From Pelagophyceae sp. CCMP2097 (taxonomy: Eukaryota; Sar; Pelagophyceae): DNA of 59,969 nucleotides. The stretch is from the NCBI GenBank assembly GCA_026770575.1, contig MU657176.1:689076-749044 (forward strand), read 5' to 3'. The notes beneath the pieces are model-generated. The model worked only from the letters and a program-made list of their open reading frames with translations, was not told the origin of the DNA and ran no database searches. A program made the translations under genes and the position numbers. This document shows, in pieces, positions 56,595 to 59,969 of this stretch (position 1 is its first letter; every line of letters starts with the position of its first letter).

Positions 56595-56981
56595 CGGCCG
56601 CGCGCGCGACGGCCGCGCGGACAGGGGCGTAACGACTACGCGTGATTTGGGCGCGGGATCGGACCCGCGGCCCGACGCCACCACGGCGAGGCCCCGCGCC
56701 CTGCGGTGGCTGAGCGACTCCGATTCAACACAGACGCGCCCGACGTAGTAACGTACACAAGCAGCACCTGTCTCGCTCTCAGATGACGGTTCATGAGGGC
56801 CTCAGGTTGGACGGAGTGCACTCGGCCGAGGGGCCGTCGTTGTGGGGTGGTGTTGTGAAACACCGGTTGTTGTGAGTATCGTCGATGTCGCTCTGCGCGC
56901 GCGCCCGCGCCACCCAGGCCTCGGACGCGGCCTCCAGCACGCCCTCGGCTTTCGACTTTGCGTCGCGCTCCTCGAAAGCTT
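56595..56981. other. Intergenic region between TRAPPC8 and H2A
   Basis: Convergent 3' region. It holds the H2A-side histone stem-loop (56849-56864). No other gene seen; a tRNA-like fold near 56650-56740 was considered and rejected. Confidence 0.6.
56844..56864 (-). promoter_or_regulatory. Histone-type 3' stem-loop of the H2A gene
   Basis: Read on the minus strand: ggtgtt, loop tcac, aacacc, then accc. Six base pairs and a four-base loop followed by ACC-C is the layout of metazoan histone mRNA 3' ends that bind SLBP. It begins about 118 nt after the H2A stop and is identical to the H2B copy; acgacgg follows some 10 nt later in both. Confidence 0.75.
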
Positions 56982-57413
56982 CTAGTACTCCTGGGACTCG
57001 TCGGCGTCCTTGCCGCCCTTGCCGCCGGCCTTGGACTCGCTCTTCTTCGGGAGGAGCACGGCGTGGATGTTGGGGAGCACGCCGCCCGAGGCGATGGTGA
57101 CGTGGCCGAGGAGCTTGTTCAGCTCCTCGTCGTTGCGCACCGCGAGCTGCAGGTGGCGCGGCACGATGCGCGCCTTCTTGTTGTCGCGCGCCGCGTTGCC
57201 AGCGAGCTCGAGGATCTCGGCGCAGAGGTACTCGAGGACCGCGGCGAGGTACACGGGCGCGCCGGCGCCGATGCGAGTGCAGTACTTGCCCTGCTTGAGG
57301 TAGCGGCCGATGCGGCCAACGGGGAACTGGAGGCCCGCCTTAGAGGCCCTGGACGTGGCCTTCTCGCCGCCCGTCTTGCCCTTGCCGCGGCCGCCCTTGC
57401 CCTTGCCAGACAT
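56982..57413 (-). CDS. H2A: Histone H2A, H2A.X type
   Basis: 143 residues, no intron. It starts [20 protein letters not shown], has the fold segments [59 protein letters not shown] and [15 protein letters not shown], and ends DESQEY. The SQE-plus-aromatic ending is the H2A.X phosphorylation motif used in the DNA-damage response. It serves as nucleosome core H2A. It is divergent from H2B with 377 bp between starts, a usual histone arrangement. Confidence 0.98.
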   Translation of the reverse strand: MSGKGKGGRGKGKTGGEKATSRASKAGLQFPVGRIGRYLKQGKYCTRIGAGAPVYLAAVLEYLCAEILELAGNAARDNKKARIVPRHLQLAVRNDEELNKLLGHVTIASGGVLPNIHAVLLPKKSESKAGGKGGKDADESQEY

Positions 57414-57790
57414 GGTGTCGAAGTGTGTGGTGAGACGGGGGTGCGGGTGTGCTGGAGAGCTGCCTTCGTCGAGGAACGCGGCCCGGCGGCCGTGAGACAT
57501 CGGCTGCTGCGCTCCGGAATCACAACAATCCGTTGGACTCGAAATCGACGAGGCCGAGGCCGCGCGGGGAGGAGGATTGAATAGGACGCTCCGGCATCGC
57601 GATGGGGTCGCCCCGGACGCCCCCGAGCAGCCGCCCAGCCGCGAGGGCCCGCCAGACACCGCGAACACGAAGAGTTCCGTTCGAATATATGGGCTGCTGC
57701 GCTTCGGAATCACAAGACATTCAAAAATACTCTTCTGCTCCACATCGCAGCGATCACTGACTCGTCGCCTCGAAGGACCCCGGAGCAACC
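57414..57790. promoter_or_regulatory. Bidirectional H2A/H2B promoter with repeated element
   Basis: ggctgctgcgctccggaatc occurs at 57502 and, with one change (c to t), at 57692, each followed by acaa; the two copies point the same way. tcgaatatat near 57683 is a TATA-like site for H2B. The repeats are candidates for a shared S-phase element. Confidence 0.6.
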
Positions 57791-58150
57791 ATGGCCAAAA
57801 CCCCGTCGAAGAAGAGCGCCAAGGCGCCGAAGAAGGCCGCCGAGGGCAAGAAGAAGAAAAAGCGCGTCGAGTCGTACTCGACGTACATCTACCGCGTCCT
57901 GAAGCAGGTCCACCCGGACACGGGCATCTCCAAGAAGGGCATGTCGATCATGAACTCGTTCATCAACGACATCTTCGAGCGCATCGCGCTCGAGGCCTCC
58001 AAGCTCGGCCGCTACTCGAAGAAGGCGACCATGTCGTCGCGCGAGATCCAGACGGCCGTCCGCCTCATGCTTCCCGGCGAGCTCTCCAAGCACGCCGTGT
58101 CCGAGGGCACCAAGGCCGTCACCAAGTTCACCAGCGCCGGCACTGTCTAA
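57791..58150 (+). CDS. H2B: Histone H2B
   Basis: 119 residues, no intron. A Lys-rich tail ([20 protein letters not shown]) is followed by the histone fold: [58 protein letters not shown] and the end [19 protein letters not shown], with the Lys that is ubiquitinated in other H2Bs (AVTKF). A nucleosome core component. Confidence 0.98.
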   Translation: MAKTPSKKSAKAPKKAAEGKKKKKRVESYSTYIYRVLKQVHPDTGISKKGMSIMNSFINDIFERIALEASKLGRYSKKATMSSREIQTAVRLMLPGELSKHAVSEGTKAVTKFTSAGTV

Positions 58151-58686
58151 GCAGCCCCACTGCGGGGCCGCGCGGCGCATCTTCGGAACGAACGACGACG
58201 CCGCGCTTTGCGACTCAAACCACAAACCACAACCGGTGTTTCACAACACCACCCAATGACGACGGAAGTCCCAGTCTCGTTCTCTCGTGCCCCGGCCTCG
58301 GACGGGCTCGATGCATCATACGAAATCGAGCTTGTTTGGGATCCGGACCTTGCGGAGAAGATGGTCGGCACGACCCTCGCACCGCCGCGCGAGGGCCGCG
58401 GCGCGCCGGCGGCTCTCCGGTTTGCGGGCCTCTGCCGGCGACGTCGGAGTGTGGGCGGGTCGAGGCGGGGAAATGCTCACTAGGGTCCCCCGGTACGCCA
58501 ATTTGCCTCTCAAGCACCTCGCACGAACACCTCGCACGAATCAGTTCTCCAGGGGATCCTGGAGTCGCATCTAGACAAGACAGCGTGCGTCCACCGGCCG
58601 GGGATGCCATGTGCGCTGAGCGGCTGAGCCGTCACTTGGAAAAACCGACAAAACACGTTCATCGATTGCGCGCAGAGCCCACTGGC
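58151..58686. other. Region downstream of H2B
   Basis: Besides the stem-loop it holds a short frame from ATG 58256 (SYEIELVWDPDLAEKMVGTT) that overlaps the histone 3' element; it could be a first exon of the next gene, but I found no supported splice. Confidence 0.4.
58235..58256 (+). promoter_or_regulatory. Histone-type 3' stem-loop of the H2B gene
   Basis: ggtgtt-tcac-aacacc (58235-58250) followed by acccaa, 84 nt after the H2B stop. A 26-bp block around it (58229-58254) is the exact reverse complement of 56845-56870 beside H2A. Confidence 0.8.
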
Positions 58687-59144
58687 ATGGCATGCCATGG
58701 CAGCGACGCGACAAGAGGCGACGAGGCGGCCCTCTCCCCGAACGATTTGACCGCCGCGCTCGAGGCCGTCCGGCGGACCAACACGGCGCACGCCACCGCG
58801 ATCGACGCCCTCGAGCGGGCCTTTGACGCCGAGATGGTATGCCTTTTGAAACCGACGTTGCATGATTGGCGGCGCTGCGACGCTTCGATCATCGCAGGCC
58901 CAACTCGCAAACGACCGGCAAGCGCTCGAGAATGACCGCGCGGCCTTAATCCAAGACGCGGACGAGAAGCTCGCGCGCGAAGAAGAGCTGCAGCAGCGCA
59001 TGAGCGCATCTGCGCCTCCGCCCGACGACGTGGTCAAGCTGAACGTGGGTTGCGCGCGCGTGCTGACAAATGTCGAGGACTCGATGCTCGGGCGCATGTT
59101 CGGGCGCTGCGACGCGATGCTGCAGGCGGACCCTCTGGACGGTT
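58687..59144 (+). pseudogene. BTB/KCTD-type (T1 domain) gene, interrupted
   Basis: Exons 58687-58836 and 58898 onward join in phase. A helical coiled coil (SPNDLTAALEAVRRTNTAHA, then LANDRQALENDRAALIQDAD) leads to the start of a potassium-channel tetramerisation (T1/BTB) domain: DDVVKLNVGCARVLTNVED, SMLGRMFGRC and a final DPLDGS where family members read D-E-D-G-x-x-F. Exactly there the foldback element begins, so the domain is cut after its first third; the frame runs on into the element to a TAA at about 59312. The second Gly of LNVGG is Cys. Either a dead copy or a gene truncated by the insertion. Confidence 0.65.
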
Positions 59145-59548
59145 CACAGAGAGCCATCGCTAAACCGTTCGGCGATACCGCGTTCCCGCTCATTCCGGAC
59201 ATGCGCCAGGAGCTCTCCGCGCTCCCCGCGCCGGGCATCTGCCGTTCCCGGCTGCCCGGTACTCGGCGCGCTCCTGCCCGGCACTCGCTCCGTTTCTCCC
59301 AGTATAACGTCTAACCATCACATTTCAGTCCACTGGGCCGCCAGTGACTGCGGTGATCCATTGTGGGAAATGTGATGGTTAGACGTTATACTGGGAGAAA
59401 CGGAGCGAGTGCCGGGCAGGAGCGCGCCGAGTACCGGGCAGCCGGGAACGGCAGATGCACGGCGCGGGGAGCGCGGAGAGCTCCTGGCGCATGTCCGGAA
59501 TGAGCGGGAACGCGGTATCGCCGAACGGTTTAGCGATGGCTCTCTGTG
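59145..59548. mobile_element. Foldback element with 182-bp inverted arms
   Basis: Left arm 59145-59326 and right arm 59367-59548 are inverted copies with one mismatch in 182, around a 40-bp centre. The ends read cacagagagccatcgc and its complement. The same 5 bp, cggtt, lies directly outside each end (59140-59144 and 59549-59553), as expected for a target-site duplication. No transposase is encoded. Confidence 0.8.
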
Positions 59549-59553
59549 CGGTT

Positions 59554-59969
59554 ATTGTAGCGGGAGGATTAAAACCCAAATAGTATAAAACCGGTTTTTA
59601 TCGTATAAAACCCTTTAAAACCCTGCCCCCAAAATGAATAAAACCCTTAAAAAACCTGCTGCGAATTTTGTTTGCGTCGTGTTATACGTGTCCTGTGTGA
59701 CGGTGGCGTCGTCGGAGGAAATATAGCACGCAAAACGCGCTTCAAAGAAAAAAAACTTGTTTTAGGCGACGTATGTCAGGCTGCCTTTCAAACAAGCTAT
59801 CGCTAGTCGGTTTTGGCGAAGTTTATTTGGAGTTTGATTTACACGCCTTTACTGATGCAGGATACAGGGGAAGTAGCTAGGAGGTCGTAGGCACCTTTTA
59901 AGGTCCCGTCTTTTCTTTTTACATATAAAACCCCATAAAACCCCTTTAAAACCCTTTAAAACCTTTAAA
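59554..59969. repeat. AT-rich region with TAAAACCC-like repeats
   Basis: Strongly AT-rich compared with the rest. Variants of tataaaaccc, tttaaaaccc and ataaaacccc recur at about 59567-59660 and again at 59922-59969, separated by unique sequence. No gene seen. It might be subtelomeric or satellite-like; it is not a regular telomere repeat. Confidence 0.6.

Noticed and set aside
56640..56745. tRNA-like fold on the minus strand (T-loop-like gggtccgatccc)
   Set aside because: The T stem and acceptor stem compete for the same bases and the loop has six bases, not seven.
59379..59579. Minus-strand frame similar to the end of the KCTD-like frame
   Set aside because: It is the inverted arm of the foldback element, not a gene.
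59900..59969. Telomere at the window end
   Set aside because: The repeats are irregular and mix TTTAAA with ACCC; no uniform TTAGGG- or TTTAGGG-type array.
1..59969. CRISPR arrays, bacterial operons, rRNA
   Set aside because: No spaced identical repeats, no ribosome-binding-site pattern and no rRNA-like sequence were seen; the intron-split genes are eukaryotic.

Overview
The window is GC-rich eukaryotic nuclear DNA, most likely from a stramenopile microalga; the base use, gene density and protein families fit a pelagophyte related to Aureococcus, although the species is inferred. Evidence for a eukaryote: many genes split by very short introns (about 43-190 nt, donors often GTGCGY, acceptors TAG|G or CAG|G), core histones H2A and H2B, TRAPPC8, COP9 subunit 5, DGAT2, J-domain proteins and ankyrin/EF-hand proteins. 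Genes lie on both strands with 100-400 bp gaps, often as divergent pairs. Exon joins below were checked for reading phase by hand wherever coordinates are given; first and last exons are less certain.

Layout. 1-4 kb: Sel1-repeat protein, FkbM-like methyltransferase, secreted GH28-like beta-helix enzyme (minus). 4.1-9.3 kb: a J-domain protein with ubiquitin-binding modules, then an ankyrin/LRR protein. 9.5-15.8 kb: thioredoxin reductase (minus), a large Thr/Pro/Ala-rich membrane mucin-like protein, and a secreted nicotinamidase-like hydrolase. 16.1-17.0 kb: a TIR-bounded MITE-like element. 17.1-21.2 kb: a sulfotransferase fused to a second P-loop-like domain and a glycosidase-like beta-propeller. 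21.3-30.1 kb: coiled-coil protein (minus), small zinc-finger protein, PAAT-like protein (minus), very large ankyrin/EF-hand protein. 30.1-38.4 kb: dihydroxy-acid dehydratase (minus), methyltransferase (minus), ubiquitin-like-fold protein, LRR/multipass membrane protein. 38.9-46.2 kb: membrane-anchored FAH-family protein, GT90 glycosyltransferase (minus), CSN5, DGAT2 (minus). 46.5-56.6 kb: tandem UHM splicing-factor-like protein, TPR/zinc-knuckle/J-domain protein, multipass membrane protein, F-box-like protein (minus), TRAPPC8. 56.8-58.3 kb: divergent H2A.X/H2B pair, each followed by the same histone-type 3' stem-loop. 58.7-59.97 kb: a BTB/KCTD-like gene interrupted by a foldback element with a 5-bp target duplication, then AT-rich repeats.

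The genes form no single pathway. The recurring themes are proteostasis and ubiquitin (J-UIM-UBA-WW protein, TPR-J protein, CSN5, F-box, ubiquitin-like fold), surface glycan or mucin biology (GH28, mucin, sulfotransferase fusion, GT90), and chromatin. One apparent one-base insertion sits in the Fe-S motif of the dehydratase, so some frame breaks here may be assembly errors.
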